Source: Paraburkholderia aromaticivorans (GTDB lineage: Bacteria; Pseudomonadota; Gammaproteobacteria; Burkholderiales; Burkholderiaceae). From it: a stretch of DNA of 64,000 nt. Made by a program: the position numbers and the translations under genes. This document shows, piece by piece, positions 26,446 through 35,698 of the stretch (its first letter is position 1; each line of letters starts with the position of its first letter). The notes under the pieces are model-generated. The model ran no database searches. It saw only the letters and a list, made by a program, of their open reading frames with translations, and had not been told where the DNA came from. The stretch is from assembly GCF_002278075.1 (NCBI RefSeq), contig NZ_CP022992.1:186001-250000 (forward strand), written 5' to 3'.

Positions 26446-27767
26446 CCAACAAGTCGATCATCGATCCGGACGCCAACGACGGAGGCTTGCCCAAGAAGAA
26501 CATGCACTGGAAGATTGTGCTTCTTCTTGGCGCGGTCGTCCTGGTGGCGGCTTATATCAAGTTCGGCGGAAAGAGCGTGCATCGTCACGATTTCAATCCG
26601 ACTCCTCCTCATGCTACCGAGCTCGGTCCTGCGGCGGACCCTTCATCCATTGACAAGGACAAGGCAGCCGCGGAACAGAATGTCCAACTCGAGAAGATTC
26701 AGGAAGGCAAGCAGAAGGCTGATGCTCTGAAGAAGCAACAGGAGCTGCAAGCTGCTCAATCGGCGAATAGTGGACGGATGGGCGTGGCGCCGGCGCAAGC
26801 GCCAGGAGCCGCATCCTCTACGGTGGGGTTGCCTCCTGCTGGCGCGTTGCCCCCGCTACCACCGGCGATGGCCGCGAATGGCGCGAGGGGCGGTCGGGGA
26901 GTGGCTGATCCAGACCGCGAGTCCATGATCAGAAACTCGCCCGTCTTGGTTAAATCGAATGCCGCTCAATCGGGTTCGGCTCAGGGGAATATGCCGCCGG
27001 GTTATGTCCCGCCTCAGATGAGCGACCTACAGAGGAGTGAGCTCGCGAGTGCGTCGGACATGAGCAATATTCTGAAGCACATGCCCGGAATGCAAAGCGG
27101 CAATAACCCCGGGGCGGGAGCTACAGCGAATTCGCAATGGCTGACGGATTACAACTCGAAGCTATCGGACCACTCGGCTGAAACGGCGTATGCTCCACCG
27201 GCCAGGTACTACTTGCGCAGCAATACCCTCATTCAAGCGGTTACGACGCGAATGGTGGATAGCGACCTCTCGGGCCCTATCGAGATGCGTGTAGTCAGCG
27301 ATGTCTATGACTCGGTTACTGGCACACAGGTCATGATTCCAGCGGGTTCGTCGATCAGCGGCGGGAACAATGGGGATATCCGTCTTGGCCAGTCGCGGAT
27401 TGAGGTTGCGGTGGGTCGTATCTGCCGTCCGGATGGTATTTGCGTGGACACGCCGAATTCGCAAGGGGCCGATTCGGGGGGCGCAACGGGTCTGCCTGGG
27501 GACGTGAACAACCACATCCTGCAGATTTTTGCGACGGCCATCATCCCTGCTGCGATCGCATATGCTACGACCCCGAATAGTGGCAATAACAACGTTTATG
27601 CGGGTAGCAATTCACCGCTCAATGCCGCTGGCCAGATCATGGTCCAGACGTCTCAGACGGTGTTGAACCGCTACAACAACATTCCGCCGACGATTAAGGT
27701 TCCTCCGGGTTCCCCCGTGAGTATCGTCCTCGGGAAAGATCTGGTGCTGCCGCCATACCATAGGTGA
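26442..27767 (+). CDS. virB10: VirB10/TrbI envelope-spanning core protein
   Basis: 441 residues. It has a cytoplasmic tail, one membrane helix (about 23-41), a Pro/Ala/Gln-rich periplasmic linker, and a C-terminal beta-barrel domain from about residue 240 (ARYYLRSNTLIQAVTTRMV, ..VMIPAGSSISG..) ending in PPGSPVSIVLGKDLVLP, the typical TrbI/VirB10 end. Confidence 0.93.
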   Translation: MTNKSIIDPDANDGGLPKKNMHWKIVLLLGAVVLVAAYIKFGGKSVHRHDFNPTPPHATELGPAADPSSIDKDKAAAEQNVQLEKIQEGKQKADALKKQQELQAAQSANSGRMGVAPAQAPGAASSTVGLPPAGALPPLPPAMAANGARGGRGVADPDRESMIRNSPVLVKSNAAQSGSAQGNMPPGYVPPQMSDLQRSELASASDMSNILKHMPGMQSGNNPGAGATANSQWLTDYNSKLSDHSAETAYAPPARYYLRSNTLIQAVTTRMVDSDLSGPIEMRVVSDVYDSVTGTQVMIPAGSSISGGNNGDIRLGQSRIEVAVGRICRPDGICVDTPNSQGADSGGATGLPGDVNNHILQIFATAIIPAAIAYATTPNSGNNNVYAGSNSPLNAAGQIMVQTSQTVLNRYNNIPPTIKVPPGSPVSIVLGKDLVLPPYHR

Positions 27768-27771
27768 GATC

Positions 27772-29283
27772 GTGAAACTCAGTTTGAAATCCATCGCGCA
27801 ACTGCGCTTCATCGTTGCCGTTGTTTCGGGGTTGGCCATGTCCGCGTGTGCCACGGCGCCGCTGCCGGCAGCATCGAATCAGAACTACGACTTCGCGTAT
27901 CGAACCACTGGCGGGTCAGACGTTCGACCGAGTCAGGTGTTCGATGATGGTTCGAAGACCTATTTTCAGTTCCCTGTCGGGAAGACGGCGCCGGTGATTC
28001 AGCTCGACGATGCGGGAGATCACAAGCTGCTCGAGCCGAACCAGGAGGGCATCTACTACACCGTGCCGTTCGTCGCGAATCGCTTTGTATTCCAACGAGG
28101 CCAGGAGACCGGAGTCGCAGAGTACGACGGTGCCAAGCCGCACGTGGTCGACATGTCCCGGGTAAATGAGCCTGGGACGGTGCCGGCGACGCACGTCGAC
28201 GTGGACGGCCTGTACGCCGTTACGCAGCGCAACCGCCCGGTATACGTGCATCAGGCAATGCAGGCGAATAGCTATGCAACCCCAGTGATTGGGGACAATG
28301 CTTCGTGGGCTACGGAACTTCCAACGGAAGACAAGTTCGATGTCCAGTTCAAGCGTGGCAGTTCGAAGCTTCTGGTTCCGAAGCGATCTGCGACGTCGGA
28401 GATTTTGTCGGCGGCAAAGAAGGCGAGCCGCGTCGTCATTATGGGGCGCGACGACGACAGCATGATGGAAACGCTGGCAGAGAATCGCGCGGGCGCGGTG
28501 CGAGATTGGCTTGTCAAAAATGGCGTTCCACCGAGCGTGATCAATGTGACGGCTGATACCTCGGGAGCTGACGGGCTCGACGCCGAGATTCGCGTGTACA
28601 GCAAGCCGACTCAGGTTCCGGTGAACTACGCGTCGCCCGATTCACCGGCATTCAAGGCGGATGCAATCAAGGCGGATGTTCAAGCGGGTGTGCTCTCTCG
28701 CGAGGAAGGGGCTCGACGTCTCGCATCGCTTGCCGGCTACGGGAGTTCCAGCAATGGAGAGAACTCGAGCGGAACCGGCGGGATCTCGCTTCGCTCAACC
28801 TTGGCAGTATTCGCCGAGAAGGAGCACTACGAGCTTTCGTGGGGTGTGGGTGTCGCGGACAAGAAGATCACCGTTCCGCCGGTTGACCGTGAGCCAAATT
28901 TCGACGCCAAGCTTGTGGATCTAGGTAAGGCGGGTGCGGGCGCATGCAATCTCGGGGTGGACAAGGAGGCCAAGTTGATCTACGCGGAGCCGAATCTTGG
29001 CGGCCTGGTGAAGATTAATGGGAAGGCCGGGATCGAGACGCTCAGCGAAGCCAATTCTGTCCTGACGGTGAAGCTGCGGACGTCGCCGAAAACTATGTAC
29101 GCCGTCGATCGTGTCGACAACTCGGACATCGCCGTGAAGTGGACGGATCCGACCGCATTCACGATGCCCGTGCGGGAGAAGATGGAGCTCACCCTGGACG
29201 GCAAGACACTGGATCTGACTCACGTGGGCGACAGCCGCTACGTGGTCGTGCTTCAACCCACAGCCGGGACTACGACGAAATGA
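27772..29283 (+). CDS. Lipoprotein with VirB9-like and OmpA-like domains
   Basis: 503 residues from a GTG start four bases after virB10. A lipobox (LAMSAC, Cys26) marks it as a lipoprotein. Residues about 38-125 resemble a VirB9 C-terminal domain (VFDDGSKTYFQFP). Residues about 185-285 look like an OmpA-family peptidoglycan-binding domain (FDVQFKRGSSKL, then LAENRAGAVRDWLVKNGV). A third region of about 150 residues is unrecognised. It may replace VirB7 and tie the core complex to the cell wall. The stop overlaps the next start. The domain calls are from pattern only. Confidence 0.75.
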   Translation: MKLSLKSIAQLRFIVAVVSGLAMSACATAPLPAASNQNYDFAYRTTGGSDVRPSQVFDDGSKTYFQFPVGKTAPVIQLDDAGDHKLLEPNQEGIYYTVPFVANRFVFQRGQETGVAEYDGAKPHVVDMSRVNEPGTVPATHVDVDGLYAVTQRNRPVYVHQAMQANSYATPVIGDNASWATELPTEDKFDVQFKRGSSKLLVPKRSATSEILSAAKKASRVVIMGRDDDSMMETLAENRAGAVRDWLVKNGVPPSVINVTADTSGADGLDAEIRVYSKPTQVPVNYASPDSPAFKADAIKADVQAGVLSREEGARRLASLAGYGSSSNGENSSGTGGISLRSTLAVFAEKEHYELSWGVGVADKKITVPPVDREPNFDAKLVDLGKAGAGACNLGVDKEAKLIYAEPNLGGLVKINGKAGIETLSEANSVLTVKLRTSPKTMYAVDRVDNSDIAVKWTDPTAFTMPVREKMELTLDGKTLDLTHVGDSRYVVVLQPTAGTTTK

Positions 29284-29795
29284 AGAAATCGACTTTACTG
29301 CGGCGTGGGGCCGCTGCCGCTCTCGCCCTCGTAGTGCCGTTCGCGGCGGCGCAGGGGCACAAAAATCAAGCGTTCGTCCCTGTGGCAGCTGCGGCGACCG
29401 TTGCTCCAGCATCCGCAACTGGCGTCACGGTGGCGGCCGTTGCTTCAGCATCCGAAGCTGGCGTCGTAGCTGCTGATCCATCCGTCGCTCGCGTATCGGC
29501 CGGCGGTGACGTCGCGGTCTCTCGAACGACGCAGCAGTTCGCGGTCCTAGCGAGCGACGAAAATTTCCGGAAACTCATCGCGCGCTGGGCGCACCAGGCC
29601 GGATGGAATTCCGAGTGGGACGTCGATCGTGACATCGACATCACTGGCGAGTACACGTGGCGGAACATGTCATTTGTCGATGCCGTTCGGGCGACTTTGA
29701 AAGCCACGGAGCGTGGCGACCTTGCCGTGCACGGCTGCTATTACGCGAATAACTGGGTGCAGGTGGTACCTCTGACGACACCGTGTAAAAGGTAG
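29280..29795 (+). CDS. TcpQ-domain periplasmic protein (PilL-like)
   Basis: 171 residues. A signal peptide ends near FAAAQG, an Ala/Val-rich spacer follows, and residues about 90-165 form a TcpQ domain (FRKLIARWAHQAGWNSEWDVD, then GEYTWRNMSFVDAVRATLKA). TcpQ-type proteins help the secretin of type IVb pili reach the outer membrane; R64 PilL carries this domain. The gene is cotranslated with the secretion genes by an ATGA overlap although its partner is the pilus operon that follows. Confidence 0.8.
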   Translation: MKKSTLLRRGAAAALALVVPFAAAQGHKNQAFVPVAAAATVAPASATGVTVAAVASASEAGVVAADPSVARVSAGGDVAVSRTTQQFAVLASDENFRKLIARWAHQAGWNSEWDVDRDIDITGEYTWRNMSFVDAVRATLKATERGDLAVHGCYYANNWVQVVPLTTPCKR

Positions 29796-29821
29796 CAGCG
29801 TGCAGTCGAAGTTGCAGGACT

Positions 29822-29842
29822 AGGGCGCCGTCGGCGCCCTTT
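29822..29842 (+). terminator. Intrinsic terminator of virB8-virB10 operon
   Basis: AGGGCGCC pairs with GGCGCCCT around a short loop, followed by TTT. Confidence 0.75.
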
Positions 29843-29966
29843 AACATTTCTGGTCATCCGGTTGCCTTGATTGATATCTCCAGTTGTGGCGACGTCAATC
29901 CGGCTGGAAAGGTGCCCGCAATAGGCGCTGTTTCCGCGTAGTTCAACCCTCTGTGGCGTGTTTTAC

Positions 29967-29979
29967 TTTCTGCTAGGAA
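29967..29979. promoter_or_regulatory. Palindromic operator 6 (TTTCTGCTAGGAA)
   Basis: It lies 107 bp before pilN in a 291-bp gap and is preceded by GTTTTAC, the same context as operator 5, giving an overlapping TTACTT -10-like box. Confidence 0.7.
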
Positions 29980-30086
29980 AAGGTAAAGGTCGGGCGTCGA
30001 ACCGCCACTCCCCAGCAGGAGCATCGATACCGACGTGGCCTTAATGACGCCCTGGTCGACAAGACCGACGATACCAAGGTAGACCG

Positions 30087-31868
30087 ATGAAACGTGAGAT
30101 GAAATGCCTCGTGCTTGCGCCGCTTGTAGCCGCTCTGACTCTTTCGGGATGTGTGTCGCCCACTTTGGAGAGGGAGACGAAGGGAGCAGCTGAGGACAAC
30201 TCGAGGATCCAGGCGGAATCACGACAGAAACTGTTCGATCAAATCGCGAACTCGGAACAAGTGCGCGAGCGAGACGAGATGATTGATACGCCATTTCTCG
30301 CGGGGAAAGCCGTCGCGTTGAGCCGCGATGTCGTGCTTCCGCGAGCTCTGCAGAAGAATGTCAATACGGACATGATGTTCCCCGGCCGGCGTGTGTCGCT
30401 TCCGGTGGCGGCGGAGCGGATTACTTTGTCGACGGGTATCCCGGTCAAAATCGACAGCGACGTCTATCTGCCGGCGTCGGCCCTACTGCCGCGCGGCCAA
30501 TCGAGTGAGGACCTCAAGACGGCCGGGGCTGGACAGGGCGCGGGCGTGGCGCCGGCGGCACCTCTGCCGACGACGGCAAAAGGAGTGCTTCCGCCGATTC
30601 CCACGACGGGGGAGGGCTTGGGTGGGTTGCAAGGATATTCTGGCTCTGCATCGATCGATACGCCGATGGACGTACAGTTCGAACCGGGCGAGATGGCATT
30701 GTCCCGCACCCTCGACCTCATCGCGACTCGCCTCGGAATCAACTGGAAGTACGACGACCAGAAGGGCGTGATCCGTTTTTACCGGATGGTCACGAAGACG
30801 TGGTTGTTGCCCATCAAACCGGGATCGATGTCCTATACGACGGCATTCAATGGGTCGACGCAGCAATCGAACAATACGAACGCGCTGAATACGCAGGCGC
30901 AGCAGCAGGACGCGCCGATCAAGAGCGAAGCGACAAACATCAGCGAGGTGAATTCGGTCAAGGCGTCGATCCAGACGATCATGACCCGCGCTGGCTCGAT
31001 CTCGGCGGATCCGGCGATTGGCTCGATCACCCTCACGGACACAAAAGAGGCGGTCGACAAGGCAGAAGAAATCATCAAGTTCCAGACGCAAATTCTGTCG
31101 AAGATGGTGCTGGTGCGGCTCCAGATGATCCAGGTGCACACAACTGACACCGGTCAGGCAGCGGTAGACTGGAACGCTGTGATGACGAAGGCCCTGCAAA
31201 GCATTCCGGGATTCCAATTGTCGTCAATTTCACCCGTTTCGCTCATCGGTCAAAACGGCGTCAACAACGCGGGGCAGTTCGGACTGAGCATTACAAGTGG
31301 CGCGTTCAAGGGTACGACGGCCATCGTTCAGGCGCTTCAGGAAATCGGGCGGGTATCGACGTCCACTGAGATCCCGCTGTCGATTCAGAACCGGCATGGC
31401 ATGTACTACAACGTGCGCCAGACGTTCTCGTACGTGTCCGCGACGACGCCCGCAACGTCCACTGCCGGTGGAACTGGTGGGATCCCGGGTATCACGACAT
31501 CGCAGGATCAGGTCGGATTCAAACTGATGCTGTATCCGAGCGTAACCGCCCATAACTCGATCAATTTGACGGTGTCGATCGACCAGTCGACGCTGCAGTC
31601 ACTACAGACCTTCACGTCGGGATCGGGATCAAACCAGCAGTCCGTCCAACTTCCGAACACAAGCGGCGAGGGTGCTACCGTCGACGCGATTGTACGCAAC
31701 GGCGGAACGCTCATTTTGACGGGCTTCGAGCAAAAGACGAATCAGTTCGATCGACGCGGTCTCGCACCGAACGTTCCGTTGATCGCTGGTGGCTCCAAGA
31801 CTGCAGACTCCGAGCGTGTGACCACCATCATCATTCTGTCTGCCGCTGTTCAGGACGCTGACTCATGA
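30087..31868 (+). CDS. pilN: PilN, type IVb pilus secretin lipoprotein
   Basis: 593 residues. The lipobox LSGC places the lipidated cysteine at residue 22. The C-terminal third is a secretin barrel domain (VGFKLMLYPSV, GGTLILTGFEQ, ending NVPLIAGGSKTADSERVTTIIILS). Secretins form the outer-membrane channel for the pilus. It resembles R64 PilN. The gene heads an operon in R64 order, pilN-O-P-Q-R-S, and its stop overlaps the pilO start. Confidence 0.92.
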   Translation: MKREMKCLVLAPLVAALTLSGCVSPTLERETKGAAEDNSRIQAESRQKLFDQIANSEQVRERDEMIDTPFLAGKAVALSRDVVLPRALQKNVNTDMMFPGRRVSLPVAAERITLSTGIPVKIDSDVYLPASALLPRGQSSEDLKTAGAGQGAGVAPAAPLPTTAKGVLPPIPTTGEGLGGLQGYSGSASIDTPMDVQFEPGEMALSRTLDLIATRLGINWKYDDQKGVIRFYRMVTKTWLLPIKPGSMSYTTAFNGSTQQSNNTNALNTQAQQQDAPIKSEATNISEVNSVKASIQTIMTRAGSISADPAIGSITLTDTKEAVDKAEEIIKFQTQILSKMVLVRLQMIQVHTTDTGQAAVDWNAVMTKALQSIPGFQLSSISPVSLIGQNGVNNAGQFGLSITSGAFKGTTAIVQALQEIGRVSTSTEIPLSIQNRHGMYYNVRQTFSYVSATTPATSTAGGTGGIPGITTSQDQVGFKLMLYPSVTAHNSINLTVSIDQSTLQSLQTFTSGSGSNQQSVQLPNTSGEGATVDAIVRNGGTLILTGFEQKTNQFDRRGLAPNVPLIAGGSKTADSERVTTIIILSAAVQDADS

Positions 31869-33166
31869 TTATTGACGTCAACGGGAAAAAGGTTGCATTT
31901 GGACTCGCGTGGAAGCGCCTGGTTGGCGGTGGTACACCCGAGTCGATGGCGATCGCGCGGGCCCGAGAACATAAGTCGGTGCTGATCTGGACTGACGATG
32001 AAGCTCTGCAAGTCGGATTACTGCCCGCTGCGGACCTGACTGAGAAGGACGTTGGCGCGGTCAAGGTTCCGGTGTTCGCGGCGGCAAAGATCGTCTCGCG
32101 GATCCCGGGACTCAAGAAGAACGTGTTGCTGGCGTTGAACAATCCCAACAAGACCGGGACCTTCATCCTGGTTGGGATCTACAAAGGCAAACCGCGTGAC
32201 AAATTCGACCTCGCCGACATCTCGGGCGAAATCCTTGAGCAAAAGGTCGCCGAGTATCGGGATCTGCTGAAGAACGAACCGTTCGATCTGATCGGGGACG
32301 TTCGCGGGATCGAAGGAATCTATTCGACGCCGATTGGGGTATTGGCCGAGCACGCGGACGAAGGCAGTGCAATGCACCGCCCCAAGGCCCAGCTACCCGT
32401 TCGGAAGGTGGGAATCGCGGTTGGCATTGTGCTCGCGTGCTTTCTAATCGCAAAAGTGGCATCCCCGGTGATTATGAAGAAATGGCGGGATTACCACGAC
32501 CCCAAGCAACCCAATCCGCAAAAGCTGTACGACGACGTTATCGCGCAAGCGCGTATGACGCCGAGTCTCAAAGCAACGGACCTTGGCCCTTGGTATCAAT
32601 GGTTCCGCGAGCTTCCGTGGGATGTCGGCGGATGGCGTTTAGCCGGCACCTCGTGCTCGTTCACGCCGTCGGCGGTAATGGTTTGCGCTGTCGACTACAA
32701 GCGTGCGTTGACGCAAGGTACGTATAAGACATTTGTCGCGGCGTTACCTGAGCAGTGGAAGCACGCCTATAAGTTCGATCAGGACGTCGTACACGTGCAG
32801 GCTACGTCGCCAATCGGACCTGTTGGAAAGGTTGGCCAGTTTCTCGATCAGGCGCCAACTGAAAACGCCGTGACGATGGATTTCGGTTCTCAGCTTCAGG
32901 GTTATCAGGTGGCGGGGAAGTTCACGATCACGCCATTCGGACTGTTCGGTGCAGATGGAATCGACGCAAGTGCGTTGCAGAACACATACAAAGTCGCAAC
33001 TTGGACCATGGATGGACCGGCCCGCGATTTTGAACTGCTTGGACAGTTTCCACCGTATGCGTTGGTCTCGTCGATTTCCGTAGTGGTGCAGTCTGACCCG
33101 CAGTCGACAATTGACAACTCGATGTTCAAGGCAACTGTTAAGGGCCAAGTGCTGATCAGGGGATAG
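31865..33166 (+). CDS. pilO: PilO, type IVb pilus assembly protein
   Basis: 433 residues. A cytoplasmic N-terminal domain of about 180 residues, one membrane helix (GIAVGIVLACFLIAKVAS) and a periplasmic domain, matching the PilO2 family of R64-type pili. It links the cytoplasmic motor to periplasmic components. Overlaps pilN by four bases. Confidence 0.85.
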   Translation: MIIDVNGKKVAFGLAWKRLVGGGTPESMAIARAREHKSVLIWTDDEALQVGLLPAADLTEKDVGAVKVPVFAAAKIVSRIPGLKKNVLLALNNPNKTGTFILVGIYKGKPRDKFDLADISGEILEQKVAEYRDLLKNEPFDLIGDVRGIEGIYSTPIGVLAEHADEGSAMHRPKAQLPVRKVGIAVGIVLACFLIAKVASPVIMKKWRDYHDPKQPNPQKLYDDVIAQARMTPSLKATDLGPWYQWFRELPWDVGGWRLAGTSCSFTPSAVMVCAVDYKRALTQGTYKTFVAALPEQWKHAYKFDQDVVHVQATSPIGPVGKVGQFLDQAPTENAVTMDFGSQLQGYQVAGKFTITPFGLFGADGIDASALQNTYKVATWTMDGPARDFELLGQFPPYALVSSISVVVQSDPQSTIDNSMFKATVKGQVLIRG

Positions 33167-33170
33167 GAAT

Positions 33171-33752
33171 ATGAAGGTCGTGCGTGTTTTTGCGGGTTTG
33201 ATTCTTTCTTTGACATGGTCTGCTGGACATGCAGCTGGCCCTTCGGTCAACGATTTGATCGAGGCGGAGGCAACGAAGACACTAAAGTCGCTTACTGAGA
33301 GCGACAAGAGTACTCCGACACCGCCCGCGCTTTCGCCGACGCAACAACAGTCGCCGGCACTGCCGCCCGCACCAATCCCTGCCGCATCTGACGCTGATGC
33401 AGGCAAGCCGAAGCATCGCGATGGACTGTTTGCTCGTTTCGGCGTTGTCCCGAATCTGTCCGGGTACTTGATGTGGAACGACGTGATCTATCAGGTCACG
33501 GTAGGCAAAAAGATTAAAGGTTATACAGTCGTCGCGATTGACGCAGACGGAGCCGATTTGCGATCGCCGAAGGGAAAGATCAAGCACTTCGAATCGTTGG
33601 TCGACGAAGGTTTCGACAACGGCAATGAGAAGACTTCCCAGCAACAAGCCCAAATGACCGGCAGTCCGGGTTTCGCGGCGTCGCCGTTGCCCCCGTCTAT
33701 GCCCACCATGATGCCTGGTCCCCGAGTCGGCGGAGTCAACGGAGTTCGCTAA
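33171..33752 (+). CDS. pilP: PilP, type IVb pilus periplasmic protein
   Basis: 193 residues. A signal peptide ends near GHA, a Pro/Thr-rich spacer follows, then a small beta domain (YLMWNDVIYQVTVGKKIKGY) and a Pro/Met/Gly-rich tail. Position and layout match R64 PilP. Good ribosome-binding site GGGGATAGGAAT. Its last base is shared with the first base of pilQ. Confidence 0.8.
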   Translation: MKVVRVFAGLILSLTWSAGHAAGPSVNDLIEAEATKTLKSLTESDKSTPTPPALSPTQQQSPALPPAPIPAASDADAGKPKHRDGLFARFGVVPNLSGYLMWNDVIYQVTVGKKIKGYTVVAIDADGADLRSPKGKIKHFESLVDEGFDNGNEKTSQQQAQMTGSPGFAASPLPPSMPTMMPGPRVGGVNGVR

Positions 33753-35671
33753 TGCTTAGTCGCTTTCTAAACAAACCCGATTCGAACCTTCTGCAACAAG
33801 AGTCGTCGAGAGGTGAGGTGATTGACGTCGTCGCGAACGGTGGGGGTTGGGTTCCCCCTTCCTCTAAACCGACCGGTGCCGTTGTGGTGGATATTGCTGG
33901 AGACCAGCACACTCAGGGTAGGCAGGCGCGGGGAGACGAGCCGGCCCCGGTGGGTGATACGGTCGAGATCATTACAACGGTTGACGCACTTCCGCTTTTC
34001 ACGCGGAAAATGTACGACGATGATCTGGTTCAGATGCCTCCCTCCATGCGGCAAAACATTTGCCCGGTGGAGGTGGTGCCTCCAAACTCGGAGGGCGGCA
34101 AGAAGCACGGCGAATACGCGATCATCCTGACCAAAGAGATGCTCAACGATGACTACGTCGATGAGCTGGTAGCGCATCTGGCCGTCAAGTGGGATCTGGT
34201 GGCGGAGGGGTACTATGTTGCGTCTGACCAGGTGCTGATTGATCTTGCGCGTGACAAGGTGATGGAGAATCGCCGTCGCAAAACACTCAGCGTGTCGTTG
34301 GAGCAGAAGAATGCAAGCGCGCTCTATCGTCAGTTCGAGTTGATGGCTGAGTTCGCGATGGCGAATGAGGTCTCGGATATTCATATCGACATGAACCGAC
34401 GGCTCGCGAAGTCGCAGGTGTCGTTCCGTATTCACGGGAAGCTGGTACACCCCCCGGAGTTCTTGATTGATACGCACACGCTGTTGGACATGGTTGCGTA
34501 TCTATACAACAACAAGTCGCAAAACGGGTCTCAGAACTCCTACAACGAGAATCTTCCTCAGCAGTGCCAATTGCAGTTGAGGGTAAGGGACCGCGACTTG
34601 CTGTTTCGTTGGGCTTCCGGACGTACCGCTCTGGGAAGTGTCGTTGTTCTGCGGATGCTTTACCAGGACGACATGCAGAGCATTAAAACGCTCGAGCAAC
34701 TGGGGTATTTCGAGCAACAAGTCTGGATGTGGCGCAACGCGATCAGTAGGCACAAGGGGGGCATCTCGGTGGCCGGCATTGTGGGCTCGGGAAAGTCCAC
34801 CACGATGCAAACCAACATGGCGAACCTTCCGGACACGATGGCGAAGTACACCGTAGAGGACCCGGTCGAGTATTTGATCCCCGGTGTGCGCCAGTTCAAC
34901 GTGTCGCGGTCGCTTACTGACACTCAGGAAGACTCGTTCATTGCATGGAAGCGACAGCTGAAGCGGATGGACCCAAGCGCGGTGCTCATCGGCGAGTGCC
35001 GAGATCTTGACAGCGCATCGATGTTCAGAGACATCGTGGAATCCGGTCATTTGGGTTTCACGACTGTCCACGCGCCTTCTCACGTCGGCAGTATCGATCG
35101 CTTCTGCTCGAGCGAGCTCGGAATCCCTCGAGAGGTGATGGCAACACCAGGATTTATGAACTTGCTCGTCTATCAAGCACTGGTGCCGATCAACTGCGAG
35201 TGTTGTCGAGACTTTCCGGCCCGGCAACATGCCGAGGCGTCGTATCTGAACAGAATCGAGCGTCTTTTCGACCTTGACGTCGACGGCATCTACCTGACAA
35301 ACAAGACTGGTTGCCCGAAGTGCAGCAAGCCTGGTTTGGCCGAGTTGAATGGTATAGCCGGACGGAAGGTCGTTGCGGAGATGCTCGAGTTGGACACGTA
35401 CATGCTGGAAATGATTCGAGATCACAAGAACATCGATCTCATCAAGTACGTGAACCAACTTCGTGTGGCGAAATTTTCGGAGGAGGATTCAAGCGGGAAG
35501 TCGGCGATGGAAGTTGCGATGTACCGGTGCTCCCGAGGCCAAGTGTCACCGTACGAAATCGAGGAGAAGTTTGGCACCTTTGAGCAGTACGAGAACGAGC
35601 AGCGACGCTTTGGGCTCGGCAAGTTTGCAACGGGTGGTGAGCGATTCGGGACCGCAGGGAAACCTTACTGA
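33752..35671 (+). CDS. pilQ: PilQ, pilus assembly ATPase (GspE/PilB type)
   Basis: 639 residues. Walker A GIVGSGKST near residue 344, Asp box VEDPVEYLIPG, Walker B-like VLIGECRD, and the His box GFTTVHAPS. Two CxxC pairs near residues 482-485 and 521-524 form the zinc module typical of extension ATPases. It powers pilin polymerisation. R64 uses the name PilQ for the ATPase, not for the secretin. Confidence 0.93.
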   Translation: MLSRFLNKPDSNLLQQESSRGEVIDVVANGGGWVPPSSKPTGAVVVDIAGDQHTQGRQARGDEPAPVGDTVEIITTVDALPLFTRKMYDDDLVQMPPSMRQNICPVEVVPPNSEGGKKHGEYAIILTKEMLNDDYVDELVAHLAVKWDLVAEGYYVASDQVLIDLARDKVMENRRRKTLSVSLEQKNASALYRQFELMAEFAMANEVSDIHIDMNRRLAKSQVSFRIHGKLVHPPEFLIDTHTLLDMVAYLYNNKSQNGSQNSYNENLPQQCQLQLRVRDRDLLFRWASGRTALGSVVVLRMLYQDDMQSIKTLEQLGYFEQQVWMWRNAISRHKGGISVAGIVGSGKSTTMQTNMANLPDTMAKYTVEDPVEYLIPGVRQFNVSRSLTDTQEDSFIAWKRQLKRMDPSAVLIGECRDLDSASMFRDIVESGHLGFTTVHAPSHVGSIDRFCSSELGIPREVMATPGFMNLLVYQALVPINCECCRDFPARQHAEASYLNRIERLFDLDVDGIYLTNKTGCPKCSKPGLAELNGIAGRKVVAEMLELDTYMLEMIRDHKNIDLIKYVNQLRVAKFSEEDSSGKSAMEVAMYRCSRGQVSPYEIEEKFGTFEQYENEQRRFGLGKFATGGERFGTAGKPY

Positions 35672-35698
35672 TCCGTCATTTTTTGAGGCCTCTTGTAA

